From: Aureococcus anophagefferens
Taxonomy: Eukaryota; Sar; Pelagophyceae; Pelagomonadales; Pelagomonadaceae
DNA length: 21,152 bases
Assembly (NCBI RefSeq): GCF_000186865.1
Contig: NW_008705577.1
Span: 127,620 to 148,771 of the forward strand
Direction: 5' to 3'
Under the pieces are notes generated by a model. The model was not told the DNA's origin. It was given only the letters and a program-made list of their open reading frames with translations, and did not search any database. Shown piece after piece: positions 1 through 8,096 of this stretch (its first letter is position 1; the number at the start of each line of letters is the position of its first letter). The position numbers and the translations under genes are program-made.

Positions 1-1
1 G

Positions 2-2363
2 CGCCACTGCACGGACGACGCGGCGACGTACTGCCTCACGCGCAAGGGCGGCGACGACGGCGAGGCCGTCGAGCTCTGGCGCGTCGACGACGACAAGGGG
101 CGCAGGAGCTCGGGCCCCGCGCGCGCGACGCCCTTCGCGCGGGCCTGCGCCCTGCTCTGTCTGAGAATCGCGCGGCGCGTGGAGCGCGGCGACCGCGCGC
201 GGTGCCGGCGGCTCCTCGATCGCTGCGTCGCGCTCGCGGACGCGCGGAGCGACGCGGCCGTCGTCGCCGAGGCGCACCTCCTCGTGGCGCTGAGCCACGA
301 GCCCGTCGACGCGCGCCTCGACGCGGCGCTCGCGACCTTCGGCGGCGACGCGCTCGGCGCGCGCGCGGCGCCGCCGTGGCGCGCGTCCGCGCCCCGCGGC
401 GGCGGCGGCGGTTCGCCCGCGCGCGACGCGCCGGCGCCCTGCGGCGACCTCGAGGACGCTTTGAAGAGCGCGGCGACGCGGTCGGCCCTGGGCCTCGCGG
501 CGCTCCAGCGCGCGGAGCGCCGCGCGGCGCCGCGGCGGGGCCGGGACTCCGACGACACGCCGTCGAGCGCGCGGGGCGCCTCCAAGAAACGCGACTCCGG
601 CGCCGTCGGCGCGCGGCTCCGGCGCGCGGGCGCGGACGCGCGCCTCGGCCTCGCGGCCCTCGCCTTTTCGCGCCGGCGGCCGGCCCTCGCGCTCCGCCAC
701 CTGGCCTTGGCCTACGCCGCGGACCCCGCGGCCGCCGCGGCCCCGGCCTTCAAGCTGCGCCTCGCGCTCGTCTACGCGCTCCTGGCGGCCCGCGTCGACG
801 CGGCGAGTCTCGACGACCACCGCGGCGACCTCGGCGACCGGCCGCCGAAGCCGCGGCGCTTCTCGGGGTCGCCGCCGCCCGCGCCGGCGCCCGTGTGGAA
901 ATCAAATCTTCAACCCGACTTCAATGTGCGTGTAATCGAACGAGTTAGACCAGACTCTTCTGCCGTGCTTCGAGAACTCGACGAGAGCAATCGATCCGTC
1001 CAAAAATCAGCCGAATCGACTTCGATTTGGCCGAGATAGAGAGTTCTGAAGTTTGGTGGGGACCCCCCAAACCAGTGGTTGATTTCCACACAGGCCGGCG
1101 CCCGACGGCAGCGACGACGACGCGCCCGCGCCGCGGCCGCCGAAGCCCGGGCCGCTTCCCGCCAAGATCCTGCGCGAGTTCCCCGTGGAGTGCTCGCCGG
1201 ACGTCGAGGTCAACCTGTCGCGCGGCATCAAGGCGCTCATCTCCGCGCTCAGAGGCGGCGAGGCGCCCGCGCCCGCGCCCGCGGCCGACCGGCCGCGGCG
1301 GCGCCGCAAGGACGCGCCGGCGGACGGCAACGACCTGCGCGCCTGCGCGGCGGCGCTCGTCGCGCTCTACACGGCGCTCGGCGAGCACTACCTCGCCGTC
1401 GACCGCCTGACCAAGGCCGCGCGGCACTGGAGTCAGGGCGTCGAGCTCTTTAGAGGCCTCGGCGACGCGCGGTCCGCGGCCTGGCTCCGCGCGCGCCTCG
1501 CCTGGGCCCAGCTCAAGCTCCAGGACCGCGAGGGCGGCGCGCCGACGGCCGCGAAGCGCTACGCGAAGACGAAGGCCGCGCTGGCGGCGCTCGAGGCCGC
1601 GCTCGCGGACGTCGCCGACGAGCCCGAGTCCGGCGGCGGCGCCGGCGTCCTTCTCCCGGGCGTCGACACGTTGGGCGTCCTCGAGGCGCTCGCCGTGGCG
1701 CGGGCCGACGTCGCGCGCGAGGGCGTGCGCCTCGCGGCGGCCGCGCCGACGCCCGCGGACGCCGAGGCCGCGCTGCTCGCGGCCGCGGCCGCGGCCGAGG
1801 CCGCGGGCGCGGACGCCGTCGTCGCCGACGCGCGCTACCGCTGCGCGGCGCTCGCGGCGCGCCGCGACGGCGGGGCGACCGTGCCCGCGGACGCCGTCGC
1901 GCACTTCCGCGCGGCCGTCGCGGCGGCGGAGCGCGCGGCCTCGACGGGCGACGCGCGCGCGAACGCGCTCGAGGCGCTGTCCATGCGCGTCGACCTGGCC
2001 ACCGTGCTGTTGCGGGACCCGGACGACGCGGGCCGCCGCGCCCTCGACGTCGTGCTCGGCGCCGCGGACGCGCTGGAGATCGCCGCGCGCGCGGCCGGCG
2101 GCGACGAGGCGGGCTGCGGCCCCGTCGTCTGCCGCGCGCTCCTCGACAAGCTCCAGACCGTGCTCAAGCTCCAGGTCCAGAAGGCGAGCCTCGACCAGAT
2201 CCTCGCGCCGCCGCCGGACCCGGCCCACCTCGCCGCGTGGAAGGCCGCCTACGCGGCCGCGCTCCGCATGGGCGCGGACTTCGACGACGACGCGCCGCGG
2301 CTCCTCGCCCTGCTCCGGCGCACGCGCGACGAGGCGCCGACGCTCGCGCAGGACCTCGCCTAA
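2..2363 (+). CDS. EDRF1-like TPR protein (5' truncated, one intron)
   Basis: The reading frame is open from the left edge, so the N-terminus lies outside the window. Best model: exons 2-894 and 1094-2363, about 720 residues, stop TAA. The first part has an ELWRVD segment, then helices beginning PFARACALLCLRIARR and a leucine/alanine-rich helical stretch. The second exon has TPR-like helices (ALYTALGEHYLAVDRL, HWSQGVELFRGLGDARSAAW), then further helical repeats. The order of ELWxxD segment, helical block, 'QGxELF' TPR and C-terminal helices resembles my memory of EDRF1 (erythroid differentiation-related factor 1) homologues. EDRF1 is a widespread eukaryotic TPR protein linked to transcription in animals. 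The family name is inference; TPR-like helical repeats are seen directly. The exon junction falls in a disordered PAP-rich linker, where an insertion would be tolerated. The stop lies 9 bp from the convergent Nudix gene's stop. Confidence 0.62.
893..1093 (+). mobile_element. Introner element forming an intron in the EDRF1-like gene
   Basis: This 201 bp stretch is visibly less GC-rich than the exons around it. Its ends are inverted repeats: GTGTGGAAATCAA at 893-905 and its complement at 1079-1091. With two more bases at each end (891 and 1093) the ends match 14 of 15. It is flanked by a direct repeat, GCCGGCGCCC at 883-892 and 1094-1103, which fits a target-site duplication of about 8-10 bp. 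Removing it restores the frame. A GT donor at 895 with an AG acceptor ending at 1093 gives a 199 bp intron. A GC donor at 883 with the same acceptor gives 211 bp and leaves exactly one target copy. An imperfect hairpin (GTTTGGTGGGG / CCCCCCAAAC) sits at 1051-1071. Its core at 997-1019 matches, in reverse complement, the core of the intron at 13061-13235. Confidence 0.8.
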
Positions 2364-2372
2364 ACGCGCATG

Positions 2373-3173
2373 TTAGACGCCCTTCTTCCGGGGGAACGCG
2401 TCCCAGAGCTTGTCCCGGATGACGCGGTTCAGCGCCGCGATCTCGGGCGTGCACGCGTCGACGTCGCGGAGCTCGCCCTGCTCGACCCACTTCCACTCGT
2501 CGACGTCCTTGTCGAAGCTCACGGACCGCGCCGCGCGGCGGCTGAGCTTGGCCGCGAAGACGCCCGTGGCTTGTAAATCGCGCTCCAAATCCGCGTAGGG
2601 CGTCTGCAGCAGCACGAAGGACTCGCCGCCGCCCTCCGCCGGCGGCAGCAGGTCGGCGATCTCGACCCCGTCCTTACCGAGGCCCAGCTCCTCGGACAGG
2701 GCCCGCACCGCGGTCTGGCGGAACGTCTCGCCCTCCATCGCGTGCTCGCCGACGAGGGTCCAGCTCCCGGCGCAGGTCGCCATGTGGGACGCCCGCTTCG
2801 TGAGGAGCACGTCGCAGTCGTTGCGCTTCCGGTCCGCGGCGGGCCGCAGGACCGCGACGGCGACGCCGCGGTGCAGCTCGCCGGACGCGTGCGCCTCGTC
2901 GGCCGTCTTCGCGCCCGCGCCCCGGAGCTTCGTCGCGGCCAGGGGCCGCAGCTTGCCGTACTCGAAGTTCCCGTCGAAGTCGACCCAGCGCGACTTGCTG
3001 TCGAATTCGAAGATCTCCACGGGGTGCTTCGTCACCTCGTGGTGCGTCGTCTCCGACCAGGACGAAAGCCCCAGCGTGCAGAAAAAGATGGCGCCGACGA
3101 GCCCCAGGATGGCCAGCAGGCCCGTGCACCAGCACGCCCCGGGTCGCCGCGGCGCCTTCCCCTTGTCACCCAT
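2373..3173 (-). CDS. Membrane-anchored Nudix hydrolase
   Basis: 266 residues from the ATG at 3173. The frame stays open upstream only through low-complexity sequence lacking a convincing ATG. After a short basic N-terminus comes one hydrophobic segment (about residues 16-37, TGLLAILGLVGAIFFCTLGL), predicted to be a membrane anchor. A Nudix domain follows: strand WTLVGEHAMEGE at 138-149, then helix FRQTAVRALSEELG at 151-164. The canonical box is GX5EX7REUXEEXGU. Here the first Gly is Glu (GEH in place of GGH), and the first Glu of REUXEE is Ala (RALSEE). The two later metal-binding Glu residues, E161 and E162, are kept. The family hydrolyses nucleoside-diphosphate-linked or related pyrophosphate substrates; the substrate here cannot be told. 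It is convergent with the EDRF1-like gene and divergent from the NHL gene, sharing 229 bp. Confidence 0.8.
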   Translation of the reverse strand: MGDKGKAPRRPGACWCTGLLAILGLVGAIFFCTLGLSSWSETTHHEVTKHPVEIFEFDSKSRWVDFDGNFEYGKLRPLAATKLRGAGAKTADEAHASGELHRGVAVAVLRPAADRKRNDCDVLLTKRASHMATCAGSWTLVGEHAMEGETFRQTAVRALSEELGLGKDGVEIADLLPPAEGGGESFVLLQTPYADLERDLQATGVFAAKLSRRAARSVSFDKDVDEWKWVEQGELRDVDACTPEIAALNRVIRDKLWDAFPRKKGV

Positions 3174-3402
3174 CGACGACGACGAGCGGCGCAAGCAGCA
3201 GCCCTGGTCCAGCAGCAGGAGTGGCAGGAGTCGCAGCCCCGTGTTCAAAAGTGCAACTGCTGCAACTTGCACAGGCAACAAAACCTCCTTCAGGCGGCCT
3301 GCGCCTCGTCGCGCCGCTCGTCGCGCGCTGCTCGAGCTCGTCGCGTGCGCGCAGTACTGTTTGGTCGCTCGCGCTGCTGCAGGCTCTTCAAAAGCTGGAA
3401 CG
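3174..3402. promoter_or_regulatory. Divergent spacer between Nudix and NHL genes
   Basis: This 229 bp stretch lies between the start codons of two genes that read away from each other, so it should hold both promoters and 5' leaders. No TATA-like element is evident. It contains a short direct repeat, TGCAACT, at 3252-3258 and 3261-3267. Long open frames run through it on both strands, but they are low-complexity and lack suitable ATG codons. Confidence 0.5.
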
Positions 3403-4689
3403 ATGGCCACGCCGTCATCGAAGGTCGCCGCGACCTCGTCACGGCAGCGCTGGTTTTCAAACGATGTGCTGGGCCATGTGCTCGGCTACCTCTCGCCCGA
3501 GGAGGCGTGGCAGAGCTCCGCGATTACGAAGGCGTGGCTAGAGCCGCGAGAGCGGGCGCTCCGCGGGAAGCTGCGCGTGGTTCGACGCATCGGGCCGTTC
3601 GGCTACGACGGCGGACTCACCGCGGTGCCATACGGGGAATCAGACGGGGGCGTCCTTGTCGCCGACTACGGAGCCGATTGCCTCAAAGGTTTCTCGCGGC
3701 AGGGCGACTTCATGGGCGTGGCATGCACGAAGGAGGGTTCCGAATGGGTGATCCGTACGCCAACTGCCATAGCACTGCGCAGCAGCCATAAAGAATGTTG
3801 GGTCCTCGAGAGCGACCCGTGCAGCGTCGTGCTTATGGATGCAATCACCGTAGATCGCATGATGGAGCTAGATACTTTTCGCTGTCATCCTAAAGATCTC
3901 GCGGTTGCTGGAGAGAAGCTCTTGGTGCTGTATGATTTCGATTTCAACGACTCGGATGACGAGTCTGATTCGGATGGTGGCCCCTCTGGCGGCATCTCGG
4001 TGTATGACGTCGAAACCGGTGAGTATCGGTTTCGGTTCGGATGCACCGACCCAGGCAACGTTGAGCAGACTCTGAATTGCCCCTCATCTCTCGCCGTCGG
4101 CGGTGACCTTGTTTTCGTGGCCGATCCGCATGTCAACGCTATCAAGGTTTTTAATCACGAGACAGGCGCCTTCGTGCGCATGTTGGGGGGGATCGCTGAC
4201 AGCCATCTGTCGTCGATACCTCCACCCGGCGGGGAATTCCATTACCCATTCGGTGTCGCCGTGGGCCATGGACGACTGTACGTCAGCGAACAAGGAAGCC
4301 CTCGACTTCAGGTTCTGGACCTTGATGGCACACCGCTGCAGACGATCGTTTCGCCAGACGGCCAGCCCCTTGGTCGCATGTGTATTGATGATGAAAACGT
4401 CTGGTGTCTCGGCTCGGAAGAAGGTCCGACGTATGGCCACATATTCGCACCGTTCTTATTGGACCCGGCGGTTGCCTTGGCCAGGTGCCGCGCGAGGGCC
4501 AAGCTGCCCGAGGCCGCACGTCGCAAGCAGGCCGAGGAGGCCGCGCGTCTCGAGCGAGCCGAAAAGGCAACGCGTGAGTTCGTCCTTGCACACAGCGACC
4601 TTGTGGAGGGCACCGCCGCCTTCAACGCCGCCGTCATCGCCGCACGCGAGTTTGCGAAGACGTCGCGCGACTTCAAGGGGACGACGTAG
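3403..4689 (+). CDS. F-box-like / NHL-repeat beta-propeller protein
   Basis: 428 residues from the ATG at 3403. Residues 15-50 (WFSNDVLGHVLGYLSPEEAW and on) look like a degenerate F-box. Residues 60-350 hold repeated NHL/SMP-30-type propeller blades of the form 'P-x-lAv-gg-lfVaD-xxn-xIkVF' (PSSLAVGGDLVFVADPHVNA, PFGVAVGHGRLYVSEQGSPR). An acidic Asp/Ser loop (169-184) interrupts one blade. A charged Ala/Glu/Arg helix follows at about 360-405. An F-box plus propeller would suit a substrate adaptor of an SCF ubiquitin ligase, but the F-box call is weak. The gene has much lower GC and a more balanced codon use (many GAT, TTT, CAT, AAT) than every neighbour, especially from 3600 to 4450. This could mean recent transfer or a different expression class. 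Its stop is 29 bp from the convergent WD40 gene. Confidence 0.75.
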   Translation: MATPSSKVAATSSRQRWFSNDVLGHVLGYLSPEEAWQSSAITKAWLEPRERALRGKLRVVRRIGPFGYDGGLTAVPYGESDGGVLVADYGADCLKGFSRQGDFMGVACTKEGSEWVIRTPTAIALRSSHKECWVLESDPCSVVLMDAITVDRMMELDTFRCHPKDLAVAGEKLLVLYDFDFNDSDDESDSDGGPSGGISVYDVETGEYRFRFGCTDPGNVEQTLNCPSSLAVGGDLVFVADPHVNAIKVFNHETGAFVRMLGGIADSHLSSIPPPGGEFHYPFGVAVGHGRLYVSEQGSPRLQVLDLDGTPLQTIVSPDGQPLGRMCIDDENVWCLGSEEGPTYGHIFAPFLLDPAVALARCRARAKLPEAARRKQAEEAARLERAEKATREFVLAHSDLVEGTAAFNAAVIAAREFAKTSRDFKGTT

Positions 4690-4718
4690 TAGTAAACACG
4701 CTGCAGCGGACTAGAAGA

Positions 4719-5690
4719 TTAGGGCGGCTTCTCCCAGAGGGACACGGTGCCGTCGTGGGACGCGACGAGGACGTCGGCCTGGCGCGGGTGCCACGCGAGG
4801 GACGTCGCCGCGGCTTTGTGCGCGCCGGCGAGGTCCGCGGCGACCGTCGCCTCGACGAGGCGCCAGACCTTGGGCGCCCCGTCCTCGGAGCCCGACGCGA
4901 GGTGCGCGTCGTTGTGGGAGAAGGTGCACTCGAGCGCGTACTTGCAGTGCGCGTGGCCCGTGTACAGATTGAGCTGCGCGCCGCTGTCGAGCTCGAGGAG
5001 CCGCGCGGACGAGTCGAGGCACGACGCGGCGACGCAGGCGCCGTCGCGGCTCAGCGCCACGGACGTCACGGGCACGCCGAGCGCGTCCTCGTGCACGCGG
5101 CCCTTGCGCAGGTCGAAGGTGCGCACGGTGCCGTCGACGGACGCGGCGACCAACCCGCGCTCGGGCGCCGCGCCGCGGCCGTTGGGCCGCTTCGGGCCCG
5201 CCGCGTCTTTGCGCGCCGCGACGGCGATCGCCGTCACGCTGTCCTTGAAGTCCTCGACGGTCTGGAGCGCGCGTCGCGACTGCGACCGCAGGTCCCAGAG
5301 CTTGACCGTCTGGTCGTAGGACCCCGTCGCCAGGACGCAGTGGCCCGGCCCGCAGAAGGCGGCGCAGTTGACGCGGGACGTGTGGCCCTCGAGGCGCCGG
5401 GCGACGGCGCCCGTGGCCACGTCCCAGACGAACGCCGTCGCGTCGCCGCCGACGGACGCGATGCGCGCCGAGTCGTCGGCGACGGCGACGCTCGACACCT
5501 CCTTGCTGTGGGGGCCCTCGTAGGTCTTGATGAGCAGGGCGCCCGTCGTCGGCGCCTCGCGCTTCGGGTTCCAGAGCTTGACGCTCCGGTCCGCGCCGCA
5601 GGTCACGGCGTAGGTGCCGTCCTTCGTGTAGCGCGCGCAGAGCACGGCGCCCACGTGGCCGCGCAGCGTGCGCGTGTGGGCCAGGTCCAT
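4719..5690 (-). CDS. WDR83: WDR83/MORG1-like WD40 repeat protein
   Basis: 323 residues from the ATG at 5690; human WDR83 is about 315. Seven WD blades end at about residues 40 (VKLW), 90 (FVWD), 133 (KLWD), 194 (TFDL), 234 (LLEL), 278 (VWRL) and 320 (SLWE). Blade by blade it resembles WDR83: TCGADRSVKLWNP, GGDATAFVWDVATG, GSYDQTVKLWDLRS, ASVDGTVRTFDLRKG and SCLDSSARLLELDSG have clear counterparts there. WDR83 is a scaffold for MAP-kinase modules and is also found with spliceosomes. The role in this organism is inferred. A basic insert of about 17 residues (161-177) enlarges the loop between blades 3 and 4. The frame extends 41 codons further upstream to 5813, but the ATG at 5690 gives a family-length protein starting directly with the first blade. 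The gene is divergent from the sulfotransferase-like gene. Confidence 0.85.
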   Translation of the reverse strand: MDLAHTRTLRGHVGAVLCARYTKDGTYAVTCGADRSVKLWNPKREAPTTGALLIKTYEGPHSKEVSSVAVADDSARIASVGGDATAFVWDVATGAVARRLEGHTSRVNCAAFCGPGHCVLATGSYDQTVKLWDLRSQSRRALQTVEDFKDSVTAIAVAARKDAAGPKRPNGRGAAPERGLVAASVDGTVRTFDLRKGRVHEDALGVPVTSVALSRDGACVAASCLDSSARLLELDSGAQLNLYTGHAHCKYALECTFSHNDAHLASGSEDGAPKVWRLVEATVAADLAGAHKAAATSLAWHPRQADVLVASHDGTVSLWEKPP

Positions 5691-5848
5691 GGCGCGGCAG
5701 CGAGCGAACGGCGCGCCGGTTTTTATCTGTTGCAAGCTCTCACAAGCGAGCGCCCATTGCGCCGGCAGTGCGCGCGAGTCGATGGTGCACTGCAAGGTGC
5801 GGTCGCAGCCCATTAGTTGCCGTTTAGCTCGAGCGGCTCTCTCACACG
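5691..5848. promoter_or_regulatory. Divergent spacer between WDR83-like and sulfotransferase-like genes
   Basis: This 158 bp stretch separates two start codons reading outward, so both promoters should lie here. The only AT-rich patch is GGTTTTTATCTGTTG near 5717-5731. It is the best candidate for a core promoter or transcript start, but no defined motif is recognised. Confidence 0.45.
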
Positions 5849-7603
5849 ATGGTCGCGCTGGGCCTGGCCCGGCGGCAGCGCGCCGCCAAGTTGCGTCGCC
5901 TGCAAAAGCAGGAACTGGAGAAGCGCGCGACGGCGCGGCTCGGCGCCGCCGACGGCGCCGTCTACGTCGCGGCCGTGTCGCGCTTCCCCGGCGCCGGGCA
6001 GCCCCTGGGCCGCGGCGAGGCCTGGTCGTCGACGCGCGCGTCGAGCGAGGTCCCCGCGCCGCCGGCGCCGGCGCCGGCGTCGCTCTGGGCCCGCGCGCGG
6101 GCCGCGTGGCTCGACTCTCGGACCGCGTCGCGGCGGCCGCCGCGGGAGATCGCGCGGAGCAAGGCCGCGGGCGTGCTCGCCGCCGTCGTCGTCGTCGCCC
6201 TGGGCTTCCACGGCGCCGTCGCGAGGCTCCGCGACGCGCCCCACCTCGCCGCGCCCGACGAGGCGCGCTTCGACGCCTACGGCCGCTACGTCGCCGCGGA
6301 GGCGCCCGAGACCGCGCGGTCCGCGTTCTCGCCGTCGCTCCTCATGGTCGCCGGGAGCCGGAAGTCGGGCGCGACCTACGTGCGCCAGCTCCTCCTCGAC
6401 AACCTCTACGTCGCGCCCCTCGACGCGCGGGACCACGACCACCACCTCGAGCCCGCGATGGCCGCCGCGCGCGAAGCCGCGCGCGTCGCGGCCGCGGCGA
6501 ACCCGCCGCGCGACGACCCCGGCGCGCTCCTCGAGGGTCTTTTGCGACCCGGCTCCGCCGCGGCGCGGTCGACGCTCGTCGTCTTCGTCGCCAAGGACCC
6601 CTACGCCTGGGTCGCGTCGTCCGCGCGGCGGCCGCACCCCGACGACGCGAAAGTCCGCGGCGGCTCGCGCGAGTCCGAGGCCCACGTGAAGCACCTCCTC
6701 CACGCGCGCGCCCGGGCCGCGCGCGGGGCCCTGGCCCTGCGCGACTCCCTCGCGGCCGACGGCGCCGCGGTCGAAGTCGTCGCCTACGAAGACGCGCTGC
6801 GCGACCCGGAGGCGCTCGTGTCGCGGCTCGCGGCGGCCTACGGCCTCGGCCGCCGGCGCGGGGGGCACCTCCAGCTCACGCACCACCTCACGAACGACGC
6901 CGGCGGCGCGCCGGGCGCCGCGCCGTCGCTCCAGCGCCGCGCGCGCCTCGCGTCGAGCGGCTTGTTCGTGCGCAAGGCCTACTACCTCGACCGCGACTAC
7001 GTCGCCGACCTCGGCCGCAACGCGCACCACGCGATCCGCACGCACCTCGACGCGGCGGCCGAGGCGGCCCTCGGCCTCCACGACGGCGTCGGCGACTCGC
7101 GCCGCGACGCGCGAAGAGCGCGGCGGCGGAAACGCCACCTCGTGGCCCTGCTCCGGACCCTCGACAAGCTCGTCATGCCCGTCGTCGGCGGCTGCCTCGC
7201 CCTCCTCCTCGGCGTCTCCGCCTTCGTCTTCTGGCGCCTCCGCGGCGAGGAGCCCGCCTCGGACGGCGCCGCGGAGACCCCGGAGCCGCGGCCACCGTCG
7301 CGAGACACGCGGCGGCCGCCAGAGCTCCCGCCGCCGCCGACAGCCGCGGACCTCGCCATCGACCGCGCGCGCCGTGCGCAGCGCGACGAGCTGCGCTGGG
7401 TCACGGACCGCGGCGCGCGAGCGGTGCCGGCGGCGCGGAAGGACGTCGCCGCCGCCGCCGCACCGCCAGTCTCGAGCTACGCGGCCATGTGGGGAGAGCC
7501 CGATTTCAACACCGCCGACGATTCCACGGACTCCGACGAAGAGGAGTTCGACGTCCTCGACGATCCGAGCTCCGAGAGCAGCGACTCGGATTTCTATGAC
7601 TAA
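5849..7603 (+). CDS. Two-TM protein with sulfotransferase-like domain
   Basis: 584 residues from the ATG at 5849. A basic N-terminus is followed by membrane segment 1 (about 104-124, AAGVLAAVVVVALGFHGAVA). The region between the two segments reads like a P-loop sulfotransferase. A strand-loop-helix at 164-184 (LLMVAGSRKSGATYVRQLL) sits where the 5'-phosphosulfate loop is expected. VVFVAKDPYAWVASS at 244-258 matches the usual 3'-phosphate motif 'RDPxxWxxS'. VVAYEDALRDPEALVSRLAAAYGL at 310-333 matches the late 'YEDL..dP...l..i..FLGL' segment. Membrane segment 2 spans about 442-463 (MPVVGGCLALLLGVSAFVFW). The tail is proline-rich, then a Ser/Asp/Glu-rich end (about 550-584). The likely role is sulfation of a glycan or protein in the Golgi by PAPS. 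The acceptor is unknown, and the unusual second membrane segment makes activity uncertain. Confidence 0.65.
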   Translation: MVALGLARRQRAAKLRRLQKQELEKRATARLGAADGAVYVAAVSRFPGAGQPLGRGEAWSSTRASSEVPAPPAPAPASLWARARAAWLDSRTASRRPPREIARSKAAGVLAAVVVVALGFHGAVARLRDAPHLAAPDEARFDAYGRYVAAEAPETARSAFSPSLLMVAGSRKSGATYVRQLLLDNLYVAPLDARDHDHHLEPAMAAAREAARVAAAANPPRDDPGALLEGLLRPGSAAARSTLVVFVAKDPYAWVASSARRPHPDDAKVRGGSRESEAHVKHLLHARARAARGALALRDSLAADGAAVEVVAYEDALRDPEALVSRLAAAYGLGRRRGGHLQLTHHLTNDAGGAPGAAPSLQRRARLASSGLFVRKAYYLDRDYVADLGRNAHHAIRTHLDAAAEAALGLHDGVGDSRRDARRARRRKRHLVALLRTLDKLVMPVVGGCLALLLGVSAFVFWRLRGEEPASDGAAETPEPRPPSRDTRRPPELPPPPTAADLAIDRARRAQRDELRWVTDRGARAVPAARKDVAAAAAPPVSSYAAMWGEPDFNTADDSTDSDEEEFDVLDDPSSESSDSDFYD

Positions 7604-7790
7604 GATGTGCTGGCCTTCCGCGACGCCGGCGCGAAGAAGCGCAAGCGCAAGGCCGCCGGCCAGGCGACGACCCTCGACGGCTGGCTCGCCAAGGACCAGG
7701 CGAAGAAGCGCCGCATCATCACCATCTCCCGACGACTCCGACGACGACTCCTACAAGTCCGACTCCGACGACTCCGCCTTCGGCGCCTAG
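7604..7790 (+). pseudogene. Frameshifted or unspliced coding remnant, nuclear-protein-like tail
   Basis: Directly after the sulfotransferase-like stop, the same frame continues with a Lys/Arg-rich stretch (LAFRDAGAKKRKRKAAGQA, TTLDGWLAKDQAKKRR) resembling a nuclear localisation segment. There is no ATG in that frame. Near 7720-7730 this frame turns into poly-Arg, while the +1 frame becomes an acidic tail (PDDSDDDSYKSDSDDSAFGA, stop ending 7790). Read across one frame change, the two parts form a plausible basic-then-acidic C-terminus. It could be a decayed gene end, a frameshift in assembly, or a missing intron. No family is recognised. Confidence 0.35.
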
Positions 7791-8096
7791 GCGTCGATAC
7801 CCACGCCCGCGCCTCGCCAGCCATCGTCGGCTCCAGTCCGTCGCCTCCCCGGCGCCCGCGCGCGCGCGTAACGCGCCGCGTCTTCGTCGAGGACGAGTGG
7901 GCGCGCGCGGCCGCGGCGCGCGAGTCGGCGCGGCAGTTCGTCGAGGACGAGTGGCACGGACGAGGCGCCCCACGCGTAGGCGAAGGCTGCGTTTCTTAGC
8001 GTTTTCTCCCGCGGGCGTAGCGCGCGTGGAAAGCCGCTCGTGACCGTGTGTTGAGCCCCGTCGTAATCTAGACGGGGGTAGTCCAAGGGCGGTAGC
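7791..8096. other. Spacer with an 18-bp direct repeat and a small hairpin
   Basis: This roughly 300 bp stretch has no gene that can be supported. TTCGTCGAGGACGAGTGG occurs at 7883-7900 and again at 7937-7954, 54 bp apart. In one + frame this reads as repeated FVEDEW units, but no ATG supports translation. A perfect 7-bp stem, CCCCGTC (8056-8062) with GACGGGG (8071-8077) and an 8-base loop, lies just beyond the RING gene's stop on the minus strand and may mark its transcript end. Confidence 0.4.

Noticed and set aside
945..2228. Antisense frame of 427 residues over the EDRF1-like gene
   Set aside because: Arg/Ala/Val-rich shadow. It runs through the introner, and only the plus-strand frame has TPR-like helices.
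5668..7599. Plus-strand frame of 643 residues overlapping the sulfotransferase-like gene
   Set aside because: Almost pure Arg/Ala/Pro/Gly. The alternative frame has membrane segments and domain motifs.
7787..8086. Antisense 99-residue frame over the FVEDEW repeat
   Set aside because: It starts near the repeat by chance. No domain, and neither strand has convincing coding evidence here.
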